In this document: positions 44,698 to 57,203 of the stretch, in pieces
Layout of the letters: every line of letters starts with the position of its first letter
Position numbering within the stretch: position 1 is the first letter of the stretch
Assembly: GCA_023014335.1 (NCBI GenBank)
Contig: JAECYW010000002.1
Span: 3,720,001 to 3,784,000 of the forward strand
Direction: 5' to 3'
DNA: 64,000 nt
From: Galerina marginata
Lineage: Eukaryota > Basidiomycota > Agaricomycetes > Agaricales > Galerinaceae
Notes under the pieces: generated by a model
The model's database searches: none
Seen by the model: the letters and a program-made list of their open reading frames with translations, nothing else
What the model was told of the DNA's origin: nothing
Position numbers and translations under genes: made by a program

Positions 44698-45221
44698 AGG
44701 GAATACAACAATGTAAGAAATTCAATGAGAGTCGGGCTTGAACTGCAGAGGCCAAGTATGTAAAATAAAGCGATGTTCCATCCATTTTTAATCTAATAGC
44801 TGCTCCGACTTGGATTTTTAGAATCCATATCGAAGATGCGGTTGTGAGTTGGTCCCAATGTCCCATCCATATAAACGTGCCTTCGAAAATTGCTTTTCCT
44901 CGCAGCGTCCAATTTGGAGATCAATGTCTCCGCTGTCTGCGACCCTCTGTCAGTCACCCACTCCACCACCACTAAACCACAGATCCCCCCGTCATACTCC
45001 TCACAACCTTCACGACTCTAACAACCCCCCTTCCACTTGCCCGACCACCTTGGGCAACACGGTTAGCACACCAATGTGCGCCGTAAACCAAGAACTGCAT
45101 CGACATCACGATGCCTACGATAAACGAGAGGGCGAGCACGCCTTGCGGCCATGCGTCGAAAGCAACTAGCCCGAGGAAAGCCATGAGAGAGACGGCAGAG
45201 ATGAACATGCAGAATGCGGGC
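44698..45221 (-). repeat. Source segment of an inverted duplication (partner 60337-60767)
   Basis: From GCCCGCATTCTGCATGTTCA (last exon of the membrane protein) through its stop and 3' flank to TTACATTGTTGTATTCCC, this segment matches the plus strand at 60337-60767 at high identity. The copy lacks about 90 bp that are present here (about 44773-44865). Confidence 0.8.
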
Positions 45222-46964
45222 ACCCGTGCGGAGAGAGAGAAGAAAAAATATGAGTTGTAGAGGTCGCGAGCTCGGGCCTAAAGGGTGTAAGGAACAGTTC
45301 GGTTCAGATTGAAATGGGTGCACAAAAGAGAAGGACTTACGATGAACGTCCGGAGGTCAGCCCAGTGGTATCGCAGGAGGAACCACGCATCGCAAGCTAT
45401 GCCGAGCCCAGAAGCAATGCTACTGGTCGCGATCGCCCCTTTGGCCCAGGAGTCGACATTGAAGATCGAGCCAGGAGATATCGAGAACACAGCTGTGTCC
45501 ACTCTGAGAAGTACAGAAATGAGCCAAAGATCCCATTAGTGAGACCAAAATTTAACTCACGCGGCAAGAGCAACAAGCTGTGAAAAGAAGAGAACACGAG
45601 ATTAACAATAAATACAATCAACAAATAGGAGGGAACGCACTAGTCCACCAATAAATGTCCACTCATGCTGCAGTCTCCGGAAAACAGGCTCGAAGTCATC
45701 CTCCGTCTCCGCTGCTGCCAGTTCGGCATACATTGTCATCGATGCCAGAACCCGCTCCGCCCTCGTCAGATCTCGCGGCACGGTGAGTTTTTCTGTGTAC
45801 AAAGGCAGTGGCAGAGGCGAAAATGCCAACCACCCATCCTCATCTTCTCTCGGTGAGAGGCTAATAACTTCCCCAGAACTTCCTAACCGGTAAACGAGCG
45901 CCTTGGAGTATTCGTCGTCGTCATCGTCAACACATGTGTTAGTGTAGCTGTTGTCATCTTGGAGAGGTCGGTCGTCTGGTATGTATTCGCCACCATCGGT
46001 AGAACACATGTCGTCGTCAGAGTTAACGGCGTAGCCTTTGATTCGACGTCGGATAGTTGATTGTGCTGGAGGTGGGACATCATCCAGTGTGATTATCTCC
46101 GTATCCACAGAACTCGAGTCGTCTGTGTCGCCTGAGCCAAATGCATCAGAAGCCATAAGGAGGATCATGAAAATCAGATCAGACGCACCATCTGAGCTCC
46201 CACCGTTCCGCCAACGGTCTGATGGTCTTTCTTCCACTTCCTCCTGGTTTCTTGATGGTATTGAAGAACGAGCAAGGGACGGAGGTTCCCTAAGTTTTAG
46301 CCGCAGGACAGCTCCTTTTTGCGGTCGCCCGCGGCCTGACATACCCGAACGCTCGCCTGTCCGACATTGGAGGCGAACTTCAAGTTCTATCAAACAATCT
46401 GAGTCGTCAAATGTAGACTGTAAGGAAGCAAAGTGCAAAAACATACTGGGTTCTGTCTCCTGCTTCTTAACCAGCTCGCCAAGAGAATGGCATGCGGAGG
46501 CCACCAATATCTTCCGCTTCTTCTTTTTGCTTTGTGAGCGGTGCCAGATATTGACCTCGACCTGTGATGAATGCTTTGCATCATAACTGAAGGACATGGA
46601 GGCGATAAGCATCAGGATAGAGACATGGAATTCTAGAGCTTACAATCTGAACACCTCCTTCTGGTTGACGCACTGTCCGTCCACGCCTAGTGTAGTTTCA
46701 TGGATATGGTGCTTGTCAATTTCTACGGTCACGATTGGGCGCCAGGCCTTCTCGGGGCGCATCAGGCGAAGGCCCTCGAGTAAAACAACTGAAAAGAATA
46801 TAAGATGTGAGCGGTCATAATTTTCTGAGTATGCACATTCTTCTTACCTGTTAAATGCCATGCTCTGCCACAGAATCAAGTAAGAATAGAGATTGAGAGG
46901 ACTGGATAACCATTGCGAGTACTCACTCTTGCTGTTCGTCCATCGTTGTAGTCCTAACGGACAT
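44972..46964 (-). CDS. C2-like domain protein with C-terminal membrane segments
   Basis: Eight exons join in frame (46964-46927, 46864-46848, 46788-46644, 46586-46447, 46386-45641, 45577-45561, 45503-45341, 45277-44972) to 523 residues; two are 17-nt microexons. Near the N-terminus, TVVLLEGLRLMRPEKAW, then VTVEIDKHHIHETTLG, VEVNIWHRSQSKKKKRKILV and SLGELV read like a C2-type beta-sandwich (inference). A long acidic, serine-rich linker follows (DDDMCSTDGGEY, DDDDDEYS). The C-terminal 150 residues hold hydrophobic segments: around AKGAIATSSIASGLGIACDA, AFCMFISAVSLMAFLGLVAF and GVLALSFIVGIVMSMQFLVY. It is probably an endomembrane-anchored fungal protein. Its last exon and 3' flank were copied to 60337-60767. 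Confidence 0.65.
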
Positions 46965-47804
46965 GGACGTTTAAAGACAAGCAAGGACTTGCTTTCATCT
47001 GTAGTCCCAAACCCTGACCGTGGACTTCGCATGATGGAAGAGCTGTGCCTGTCCTGTGCAAATGACATGGTAACGGAATCGGTCTGTTTTTTCCCACCTG
47101 CTCATCAGCTAATGTTCAGGACTGCCATAATTCCGCTCACACTTCCTTTGATTCTCTAACTCGGTATACCAGGAGATTTAGTTTCGAGGACAGAACTCAG
47201 GTTGAAGGCAGCCGTTTTCTCGTGCTGCTAATGGAGCAATACCTGGAAGATAATAAAGGACCTGCCTCACGGCAAGAACCAACCTTTACATGGCTTCAAG
47301 TTCTACACTCTTCTACATCCCAGCAGACATTGCGATTTTGGCGAAAGCATCTAGCTGTAGTTGGGTTTAGAGGGTATCCAAACCCAAGGCACCTGACTTG
47401 AGGATGAACCTCGGTTAATAGGATTTAGGCTGCCATTGGTGTCAACTTGCAATGTTCAAGCGCTGGTTACGCATGGTCCCTGGTGTTTATAGGTTTCTGT
47501 CACATATGGCTTCGTCTTCATAGGCATCGCGGCTCTTTCCAAACCACTGTACGCGCAGTGTGTTCCCGGTTTACCATTGCCAAAGGTTCATGTCTCTGTC
47601 CACCGCATCGATATGGACGCGGCTTCCAGCTTTTGGACGTACTCTCCCCAAGAAGCTGACCCCGCAACTATTCGGAGACCACGCTCAGCCCGCAGAATAT
47701 AAGTCCAGGCTCAAAATTGTTTAGAAATGAAACCACAACGTAAGCCGTGAATCTCATTATTATCCGCTCAGAGATAAATACTTCTGATGCAATTTAGATT
47801 CACT
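46965..47804. other. Intergenic, nothing recognised
   Basis: Upstream region of the membrane-protein gene. Open frames at 46893-47159 and 47447-47659 on the plus strand have no family match. Confidence 0.45.
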
Positions 47805-49397
47805 ATGACTACTGTTCGCGAGCTGACGGTAACTCCAGTTGACGAATAGCATCACGGATGAACCCGACTGGCAGATCAAGGTGCAAATCAATTCACATTT
47901 CTTCGATGAGGCTTTTACTGAATCTCGTTAGATAAACGACCTTGCAATTGCTCTGAAGTGGAAGGCCGAAGCGTTGACTTCAAGTTATCACATCATAGAA
48001 ACAATGATTGGTGTCTCCACGATCTCAACGAGCTCCGGTACAAGGCAAGGTTGATTGCGGCTTCTCCCACAAACCATCCTCCTATCTTTGTCTACAACAG
48101 CAACGTTATCTAGTTCGATGCCGCTGTTTCTGCAGCGCAGGAGGGCTTCAGGACGCAGTTAAATTATTTGAGAGGAAAGTCCCAGCAAACTGAAGGATTG
48201 GCACCCCAACTCGAATGAGATAGCCTGGAATTTAGTTCGTGCCTTTCTCTTTCCCCTTGTATACGGGCAAACGCACGTATTGGAAAATGGCCATACTACG
48301 ACTTTAGAGGACTGCACCCGAGATTGAACTCGGCATCAAATTCTCCCCACTGTCGAAAGCAGAAACGTCGAAAAAGAAACGGCTGAGCTCCCAAGTACGA
48401 TTCAAGAGTATGGAACCACCCGTTCAAGAGACACTGTCCCTCGTGCAGTGAATAAATGACATATTTTAGTGGCTACCCTGTGAAGTTGACATTTAGAGCC
48501 TGGTGCACCGTACGTTCCCCGAGATATGAATGCTTCTGATGTAAATTAATGGTATTCCAGGATAACAACCTCTATCAACAACCTCTATCCGCAAGAACAG
48601 TCGTATCTCTGCAAGATATCGAATAACTGATCTCACGTCCATTCCTCTGTGTGATCTTACTCTCGCCCCTTTGAGCGACGAACAGTACTTTAAGCAACTC
48701 AAATTGAAACCACTTAGTATCCCGCGCAACCGTGTGTTATATGATCCCGACCGTGGTAAAGACGAAGATGACTTCTGGGATCCAAGATAGCAATGGTACG
48801 AGGAGCCGCGGCGGCTTGCCATTCCCGAGTCCTCCGATTCTTTCATTCCCCTCCAAGAATCTATTAAATTCAGTCTGAAAGAGGGCTACGGACATCGCGA
48901 ACAGCAGGTGATCATTAACTTAACTCTTAAGTTGACGTCCGAAAATCCCAACTACAATGAAGGACTGTGGCATGCATATGTCGAAATCATGCCCACCGCT
49001 CCGCTGCGTGTTGCATTTTTTAACGTTCTTAAGAACGAACGTCGTCGAACACATCGTAGCGACGTCTCTGTATTATCACACCTGTGAAATTTCATTGGAT
49101 CCCATCCCTCAGATAGCATGCAATGGGTGGTCGCCGTTTGCTGCTTTGGTTTTTGTACTCAAGGAAAAAGCCACCCAGTCCAGGAGTGAGTTAGAAGGAC
49201 CTTTCGGCCTTGCAGATCCCACGAAACCTGGCCACCGCAAGATGGTCGCTCTCTTCTTGGTTGACCCGAATATCGAGATCATCAGCACGGCCCATGTCCC
49301 ATCTCAACGCCAAGACTGGTGGTGGGGCGTAGCATCCTGTCTGCGAAAAGCAATAGGAACTGAGGCCGGATTCAATGGAAGAGAGAACAGAGTTTAG
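47805..49397 (+). pseudogene. DUF4246-family protein, degraded
   Basis: The relic starts with TTVRELTVTPVD and a disrupted DWQIKV..FDEAF block, continues with DWHPNSNEIAWNLVRAFLFP and LVYGQTHVLE, and has a central RRLAIPESSDSFIP. It ends with VIINLTLKLTSENPNYNEG, LWH, HIVATSLYY, LADPTKPGHRKMVALFLVDP and VPSQRQDWW. These match the order of blocks in fungal DUF4246 proteins (GLQVIVK-like, LTPEKPEY-like, HI.ATALYYY-like, DPTKPGHRKIL.FFLVDP-like). Many stops and frame changes occur; only the last 146 codons (48957-49397) are open. The family's biochemical role is not established. Confidence 0.7.
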
Positions 49398-49867
49398 GAT
49401 AGACTAAAACTTAGAGTTTGAGGGTACTGTCTCTGGACTTTATGAGCATTGATTGAAGTGAAGAGCGGCTTTCCAGTATGTAGTTCCTCAGGCTCCGAGT
49501 CTGTTATGTTGCCAGTGAAAGATTTTTACTACTCGAGTAGATCCGGCTTTCGAATAGAAAGAACCATGGTGGTATTGTGCGAACATTAGCAGTAGTATCG
49601 GCAGGGAGCGCTGGCGTGCGTTTTCTTGATTCATTAGAGATGCTTTATGTAAATAATTTCGTCGTTGGAGAGCCGGAAGGCAGATCTTGGGCAATGGGCG
49701 CCAATGCAGGATCCGCCGGTCTTATTTAAGGTTGATGTCGGTGAATAACCGGAGCAAGCGCAGCCAAACAGACCCGGATTCGTAACGGAAGTGGACAGCA
49801 ATATCGTCGCTTGAATAACCTCTGCCTTTTCCAAGGCTTTTCAGCGCTGGCCACCACAACCACCACC
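49398..49867. promoter_or_regulatory. 5' region of VPS35
   Basis: This 470-bp gap separates the DUF4246 relic from the VPS35 start. It should contain the VPS35 promoter and leader. I see no clear core-promoter motif; CCACCACAACCACCACC immediately before the ATG fits a fungal leader. Confidence 0.35.
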
Positions 49868-52800
49868 ATGGCCCTTCCGGTCGCGGAAGAGGGCAAGCTG
49901 CTCAGCGAAGCCCTCAACACCGTCAAAATCCAGGTTCAGCAGATGAAGCGTCACCTTGTCAGTCAAGGACTTGTTCATAGGTTCAGAATATTAACCGTAA
50001 TCACAATAGGAATTGGACCAACTCATGGATGCTCTAAAGAGTGCAAGCTTGATGCTTGCAGAGCTTCGAACTTCGTCCCTGTCTCCGAAACAGTATTACG
50101 AATTATGTGAGCTGGTGTTACTGCGGTTCACTCGAACACTTTCTCAATGTATTGGACAGACATGGCTGTATTCGACGCTTTACGACATCTTTCCAACTAT
50201 CTGTACGAGGCGCACACACAGTCTCGCCACCACCTTGCAGACCTTTACGAACTGGTGCAATACGCGGGCAATATAATTCCCAGGTTGTACCTCATGATCA
50301 CAGTTGGTTCGGTATACATGTCGATTGCAGACGCCCCTGTGAAGGAAATCATGAAGGATATGATGGAAATGTCGCGTGGTGTTCTACATCCCATTCGTGG
50401 TCTCTTCCTCAGGCATTATCTGAGCGGTCAGACAAGGGATCATCTCCCGGTCGGGCTTGACGCTGGGTACGCGTCATTATCACAATTTTGCGTCTTTCTT
50501 TAAACCCTGAACTTCTTGCCTACAGTCCGGCTGGAAATTTGCAAGACTCCATCTCATTCGTTCTGACCAACTTCATTGAAATGAATAAACTCTGGGTACG
50601 GCTACAACATCAAGGGCACTCCAGGGACAGAGAGAAGCGTGAGATGGAGCGCCGTGAACTTCGCATTCTAGTTGGAACCAATCTTGTCAGATTAAGTCAA
50701 CTGGATGGGGTCGATTTGGAAATGTACCAGAAGACGATACTTCCGAGCATCTTAGAACAGGTCGTCAACTGTAAAGACGTGATTGCTCAGGAGTACCTTA
50801 TGGAAGTGGTCATCCAGGTTAGTCCCAAGTTCGCAATCCAAAAGTTCCGAGGAACAGAATAAACTTGCCCTACCAGGTTTTCACCGACGAATTCCATTTA
50901 CATACACTTGGACCTTTCCTCTCTGCTACTGCCCAACTACACCCCAAAGTTAATATTAAGCAAATCGTCATTGCTCTCATCGATCGCTTAGCGTCCTATG
51001 CTGCTCGTGAGGCCGAAAACGAGGATCCAGAAGAGACGAAGCAACAGGAAGAAGCTGCTGCCCGGCGACTCGCGGAGAAAGTCAAGGAACAAAAGGCCAG
51101 AGTTCGTGAGAATGGTGCATATCGTGCAGCGTCGCCTTCCTCGCCTTCCTTGGAAGTAGATGCCTGGGGTTCACCACCTACACCTGCGACTGCAACCTCT
51201 GTGATCGAGTCAGACAAGTCTACTGTCGCGGAAACGCCAACTACAGAATCGTCCGACGAGAAGGGCAAAGGCAAGGACAAGGAGGGTGACCCTGTGCGCA
51301 AGTTCCGTGGTGTACCGGAAGACGTACAACTGTTCGAGGTGTTCTGGAAACAAGTCGTTGAACTCATTAAGGTAAGTCCTCGCTTTATCGTGTCGTTACT
51401 TTTATCTAAATGTGAAATTACTTAGGCTCGTCCTGATCTTTCAATACAAGATATCACAGCCCTCTTCGTATCCCTGACAAACCTGTCGTTGAGCTGTTAC
51501 CCAGATAGGCTGGAATACGTTGACCAGGTGCTCGGGTTTGCCGCCGACAAGATTAAGGAATACGCAGATAGGTAAGTGACGTTCTTTGCGTCCATTAAAA
51601 CGCGCTGATTATCCCTTAAAGTCCGGATTTACACGCCCAACAGACAAGCGCCAATCTTGCGTCATTGCTCGTGGCTCCTATTAATTCCTACCAATCTGTG
51701 CTCACATTACTCGCCATTCCAAACTACGTTCCTCTGTTGACGAAGCAACTGTTCACCACGCGTCGTTCCATCGCCCATTCCATCGTTTCATCAGTACTTA
51801 AAAATGAAACCATTATCGAAGCACCTGAAGATGTGGATGGGGTACTAGAATTATGTCATGTCCTGATCAAGGACCAAACGGATTCAGGGGCACCGCCGGC
51901 GCCTAATGGCCAACAGGCAAATGTCCGGGACATGAGGAGGCAGGGTCCGTACTTCATGGAGCGGGAAGAGCTTGCGGAGGAACAGGGTTGGGTGGCACGG
52001 ATGGTGCATTTGTTCCGGGCAGAGTCGCTCGATGTACAGTTCGAGGTCAGTTAGATTTTCTGTTCTTTATTTAACGTACTCATGTGAGGCGATAGCTCCT
52101 TCAAATTGCACGACGGCACTTCGATATGGGTGGAGAGCGGATGCGATTTACATTCCCTGCGCTGATAACATCGTCTATTAAGCTTTGCAGGAGGTATAAG
52201 AACCGGGAACATGAGGTGTGTTCACAAGTCCACAGCAATGTCAATGTTTCTCATAATTATCTAGGAACCGGATTGGCAGACTAAGGTGTCCACAATTCTG
52301 AAATTCATCAGACAATTGACCTCCATCCTCGCAACCACCGTCGAGGCACCTAACATCGCATTGCGTCTGTTCCTTTTGTCCGCGCAAATCGCAGATGAAT
52401 GTGGCTTTGAAGACCTTGCGTACGATTTCTATGTCCAGGCCTTCAGTGTGTACGAGGACAGCATCTCGGAGTCGCGCGCTCAACTTCAAGCCATCACGCT
52501 TATCATTGGGACATTGGCTGGAGCCAAGGTGTTCAATGTGGACAACTTTGACACTTTGATTACGAAGGCTGCTTTGCATGGCGCAAAGTTGTTGAAGAAG
52601 AGCCATCAAGCTACCGCCGTGGGCCTAGCTAGCCATCTGTGGTGGCAGGAACCGACGCCGCCAGCGGAAGGCGAGGCCGAGGCCACTGAAAAGCCTGCTG
52701 TATCAGAGAAGCCTGCTCCGAAAGAAGACGGAGAAACAGTTGTGAAGGCTGTATGTATAGTTGCTTTTTAATTGCTGCTAGCTTGCTAAACTCGTTGGTA

Positions 52801-53276
52801 GTATCCTCATCAGGACAGCAAGCGCGTACTAGAATGCCTGCAGAAGTCTCTTCGGATTGCCAACTCGGCGATTGAGGAGATTGTTACCGTCCAACTCTAT
52901 TGTGATACCCTCGACCAATATCTCTACTACCTCGACCGTGGTGCTCCAGCTGTAAGTTCCCTTCTCTCCTTGCAATGCTTGTATCTGACACAGTCTACGT
53001 TAGGTCGCACCAAAATTCGTAAATAGCCTTGTTGAACTCATCACGTCAAGCATCGATAACATCTCTTCCCCCGATGTGCATCCGTCCCAAAGAGCGCCTC
53101 CTGGTCTCATTGAAGGCGTTCAAACCCCAGAGATGATCACGAAACACTTTAGGAATACCCTGTTCTATATCCAGCGGAGGAAGTATGCCGCGTCGGAAGG
53201 TACTGGCGCTGTGGATTCACGATGGGACGAAGTCGATGTTGTGGGTGCGTTATTGAAGATGGGCATCGGGCGCTAA
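49868..53276 (+). CDS. VPS35: Vacuolar protein sorting-associated protein 35 (retromer subunit)
   Basis: Vps35 is the alpha-solenoid core of retromer. It binds Vps26 and Vps29 and recycles receptors from endosomes to the Golgi. The start ATG at 49868 (ACCATGGCC) opens [20 protein letters not shown], and the first exons give QQMKRHL and [10 protein letters not shown]. The hallmark PRLYLM motif, needed for Vps26 contact, is present in [17 protein letters not shown]. About twelve exons with introns of 45-60 bp cover the gene, roughly 930 residues. A charged, low-complexity insert ([13 protein letters not shown] to [13 protein letters not shown], about 51030-51290) separates the N- and C-terminal solenoid parts. 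The C-terminal part has [36 protein letters not shown] and the final [10 protein letters not shown]. No stop or frameshift is seen. Some exon borders are approximate. Confidence 0.93.
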
Positions 53277-53583
53277 ATTTGAAGGAGGGTGCCTAATTTA
53301 TAATGCTGGTGATGCGGGAGGTGGAGGTGCTTAATGTTGTATACTACATTCCTGTTCATTTGTTTTTATCGCCTTGTCTTTCGATTTATTCTTCAATTCG
53401 CGGATTCTACATACTTATGGTCTTTATTTTTTCAACAATGGAGGCAGTATTGCGGAGAGCGAGGGATCCGGTCCGCTGGCAATATTTGCATATTTGCACG
53501 CAGCCAAACACCGGGTATGAAATACATCTGCCACGTCTTGAAAGTGTACAACGACCTCCAGCAGGCAAACCAGAATCGCCACC

Positions 53584-54789
53584 ATGTCTGCAGCAGCGCG
53601 CGCAGAAGCCCGACGAAAAGCCATCCTCAGTCGCGGAACAGACAGACTTGCAAAACTCACAACGTCGGCGCGCGGTGAAGACGCCCCAGCGTACCTCCAT
53701 GACGGTGGGCCATTAATATCCCAGTTTAGGCTTGGCTCATTCAGTTCTTTTCTGCTTCCCACATCCAGATCCACCTCTAGCGCACTTACCGACGACGAAC
53801 GCAAGCAGTTTCCTTGGTGAAGAAAGCAGCAACATGCCCACACCTGCTCGTACAAGCGTCTCACCGTCACCCGGTCCCCAGCCTGCTGGAACTCGGAGAG
53901 GCACTACCCCATCTCGGAACGCGAATATTTTCGAGAGCCTGGCAGGCAATGCCACGGATCCCTCTGTCTGGCTTCCAGAGCAACAGCAGCAGTTTATGCA
54001 GGCGCTGATGAACGCGTCGGCTGGGCCTCCATCGCAGCCTTCGCCGTTTGGAGAGCCCCAGGACCCAGTACCACCAATGGATAATCCGTTCGCTGCGCTC
54101 CTTGGCCCACAGGCCGCCGCTGGTGCAGGAGGAGGCATGTTTCCTCCCATGGGGCCCGGTATGGCCGGGAATTTTCCCCTGTCCGCGGCTCTGGCAGAAC
54201 CAAAACCGAAGACCAAGCTCCAAAAGGTGATGCCCCTATTGCATCTCATTGCCATGTGGTGTCTATTGGCGTATTTCGTCCTGTGGGCGGAACCAATGGC
54301 GTATAGAGAAGCCGTGAGCGAAGACATGGGCCTAACTGCTGTGAGTTTCTGGAGACGGTGGGCAGATCTCGGCCAGAAAAATCCATCGGCGTCGAATGCT
54401 ATGCAGACATTTCGGTTGCAGATTGTGGTATGTATTATTTTTGAACAACTACCCACTCTCTCCTGACGTCGGTTCATACATAGCCTTTCTTCTGGGCTTT
54501 CACAACCCTTCAAATCGCATTGCATTCCCTGCGTATCTTCTCGGGTTTTGTGAGTCGTCTAAAATGTACCACCGTAATATTTTTGCTCACCTTCCCTCAG
54601 GACACCGTTCAACCTCCCACCCTCCTCGCATTAGCACTACCACACCTACCACCACCTTTACCTTCTCTCATCATCAACTCCCTCAAGTACATGCAAATGG
54701 GAACGCTATTCTTAGATGATCTCTCAGGAATTGTTGTGGGGATTGGGTTTATCATCTATTTCTCTGGCTGGGTAGCCCCTGCCACCTAG
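53584..54789 (+). CDS. GET2-like subunit of the ER tail-anchored protein receptor
   Basis: Get2-type proteins sit in the ER membrane with Get1 and receive tail-anchored proteins from the ATPase Get3. The N-terminus MSAAARAEARRKAILSRGTD has the basic arginine cluster (ARRKAILSRG) typical of the Get3-binding segment. Exon 1 ends at a GTGGGC donor after YLHD, and exon 2 resumes DPPLAHLPTTNASSF. A Pro/Gly/Gln-rich cytosolic linker follows (SVWLPEQQQQFMQ). Then come three hydrophobic segments: LLHLIAMWCLLAYFVLWAEP, a segment spanning PFFWAFTTLQIALHSLRIF, and DLSGIVVGIGFIIYFSGWV at the end. Four exons are needed. The arrangement of basic N-terminus and three C-terminal membrane segments fits the family; sequence identity of this family is low across fungi, so the name stays provisional. 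Confidence 0.75.
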
Positions 54790-55001
54790 ACGTGATTGAC
54801 GTTTCTAAATTCTATCATCCTGCAACACTCTGACATACAGAAACATTTCGTTGTAGCCTTACGTCGTCTGTATGCATTAAATTACTGCATTGTATATATT
54901 TACGCTAAACCATAATCTCTATTATCTCCATTGTCCATCGAAGTCTGGCTCCTTCAGTTGCGACGGCAAGTGGAATATTAGTGGAAAGAAGGAGCACTGG
55001 C

Positions 55002-55794
55002 TCAACTTGGCGGCGGTGTTGAGGTCTCTGCTGACAATGTTGCGAAAGGGTTTATTTGCGGTGATGATGAAGACGATTTCGCGTCCTTCGTGGGTTTTGG
55101 CGCCTTCGCTCTCGAGTTCTTGATATGTTCTGCTTGTTTCGTCGGGTTCTGCTTCAGGTATTCTTGCAAGGTCGGCAAAGTCTTCCCCGACAGGTCCTCC
55201 TTCTCCCTCTCTGCTGACAGCACTGGCGTTCCAGATTTTTGGCTCTCCACGACGTGTCGCTTCCATGGATCACCACCAGCAACATCCATCAGCTCCTTCA
55301 GTATCGTCGTTGACCGCTTGTCTTGCATGTCGACCTTCTGTACAATGCCATTGTCTGCTTGATAACATGATTTAAAACGCATGAGACGAAGTGACGAAAA
55401 TAAAGGGCTATAATAATAACGACGCACCGAACTCTACCTCCATCTCCGTTCTCCAATGCTCATTCGCCTTCTTCTGCTCTCGCTGGACCTCGATGTCCAA
55501 ATTTGGGTTCACCCAACGTATCCGCGGCAAGTCCTCCTTCACAAAATGCCTATAAACCAAGCGACCGCGGAATAATAATCAACAACCCACACCCAACTAA
55601 TCCTCAGGCGCCACTGAGACGCGCGACTTGGCAATAGCTACTCACCGAGCACCAAAGTGGTCATTCTGCGACGCGAGTGAAAGCCGGAGTTTCTTTACTC
55701 CGAATAGTGAGAGTTTTGGCGACGCATTGAGATGAGATAGGAGTTTTGTTAGCTTGACGATGCCTCCCGGGATAGTCTCTGACCTTGGAGGCAT
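55002..55794 (-). CDS. Mitochondrial ribosomal protein, L51/S25/CI-B8 domain (mL61-like)
   Basis: The minus-strand start ATG at 55794 opens MPPRSETIPGGIVKLTKLLS, and the exon continues to SLASQNDHFGAR before a GTGAGT donor near 55646. The next exon (about 55560-55430) gives HFVKEDLPRIRWVNPNLDIE. The last one, ending at the TGA 55002-55004, gives GIVQKVDMQDKRSTTILKEL and a Ser/Pro/Lys-rich tail. FGAR-HFVKEDLPRI..NP is the start of the thioredoxin-like L51/S25/CI-B8 domain, used in mitochondrial ribosomal proteins and one complex I subunit. Overall it looks most like fungal mL61 (Mrp49); mS25 is a less likely alternative. It would act in mitochondrial translation. Confidence 0.75.
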
Positions 55795-57200
55795 TTGGAG
55801 GAATTAAAACCTTGAGGTAGACCGTTAAGCACGACGTTTTCTTGAAATTGGTGCGCTCACGTGACCTATTGATCACCACGCAAGCTTAGACCTCTTCAAA
55901 CTACTTAGTCCTCCTCAATGCTCATCATGCCAATTGCTCGTCGCAAACCCTATTCCAAAGAAGATCATGGGGAAGCATGCCTTCATTGTGGCCCAAGGAA
56001 AACATGCATTATCCTGCTGTGCTTCTTCACTCTTATTCTCCATGCATATGTAAAAAAGGGAGTGGGCATATGATACACAGCCAACAAAAGATTTCTGTCT
56101 TGTATATCTGCATTCCATGGTCTCTTATATTCTTCAGCTTTGGAATCGGTCTCGCCCCCTCGACTTTCCAACGCCGTTACCTCTTCTCTATGGACCCCAA
56201 AGGTCGTGTCAGACGCGCTCTCTCAAAGCCTGCAATTTTACGCTCAATCCATTGATCAAGCAAGCCGGGAACTTCAAAGACTTGAAGCTCGACACATCAC
56301 CTTTCACTTTTTGCGATCGGCATATCAATTCCAAACTTATCTCAGTGTCTTTCTGCCTTTCTCTCCCTCTGTTCGAAACTTTCCTGGTTTTCGACAAGGC
56401 TGTTGCCAAATTTTACAACAATGGCCGCGAAATCTGGCCGTGGGCCGCTTTTGTGGTTCGACTTAATACTGACAATCTTTGCGACGCGAGAAACATCAAT
56501 CACCTTGACATCTTGCAGCTTGGTAAATTTGCTTGTCATCTCCCATCCATAAATTATTCTCATCGTTTGGGATTCAGTTCTGTAGCTTTGCGATAAGAAC
56601 TCTACCATGGGCACCACGAATTTTACTCCGAATGCGCAATGGAAGTGTATTACCCCTCTGAAGAAGGTTTCTAAATGGTCAGGTCTACTATCACCGTTAA
56701 TAACGACTAATGGTTGGAAAACATCCGGGACAGGTATCCTTCTCTTCCTCTTCAAGCTATGTTCCCTGGCCGGCAAATGAGATTGAAACAAATGCCAGAA
56801 TCTGGAAAGTATCATGGGCCGTAGGCTTCAAGAATGTCTAGTTTACGACGTCGCCTCCAGATGCTGGGACGGGGTTTGCATCTTGCAGGAATCTTGCCAA
56901 GGAGGCGTAATATAGTAGGGGCCACCTAGAGAAATTTGAAGGAAAAAACGAATTTTGAACACGAAGCCCAAGCCCTTACCTTCTCCTTTAATACAGAACA
57001 AATCTGCCTCTGTTATTGTGTCGAGGAGGCTAGCAACAAAAAGTATTCGACACTATCTCGACTCGCATCAATATAGCAAAACGAATGAAATCATCGTGCC
57101 TACAATGGTCTCAATGCAACCAATGTAGTGGGCGGCTTTCGCGCCTAGCTATTTAGCTCTGGAAAGGCTTTCGCCTCGATGTGTGGTGCCAGGATCACGA
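55795..57200. other. Unassigned, likely decayed sequence
   Basis: Overlapping open frames near 55977-56600 on the plus strand contain EIWPWAAFVV-type text, and phase changes hint at a decayed gene. I could not recognise a family or find a splice pattern that opens the frame. No RNA or repeat is supported. Confidence 0.35.
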
Positions 57201-57203
57201 GCC

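Noticed and set aside
48300..48345. tRNA-like GATTGAACTCGG string
   Set aside because: No cloverleaf can be drawn around it and it lies within the DUF4246 relic.
53737..54525. A 262-codon minus-strand frame across the GET2-like gene
   Set aside because: It is antisense to a well-supported spliced gene and has no family features.
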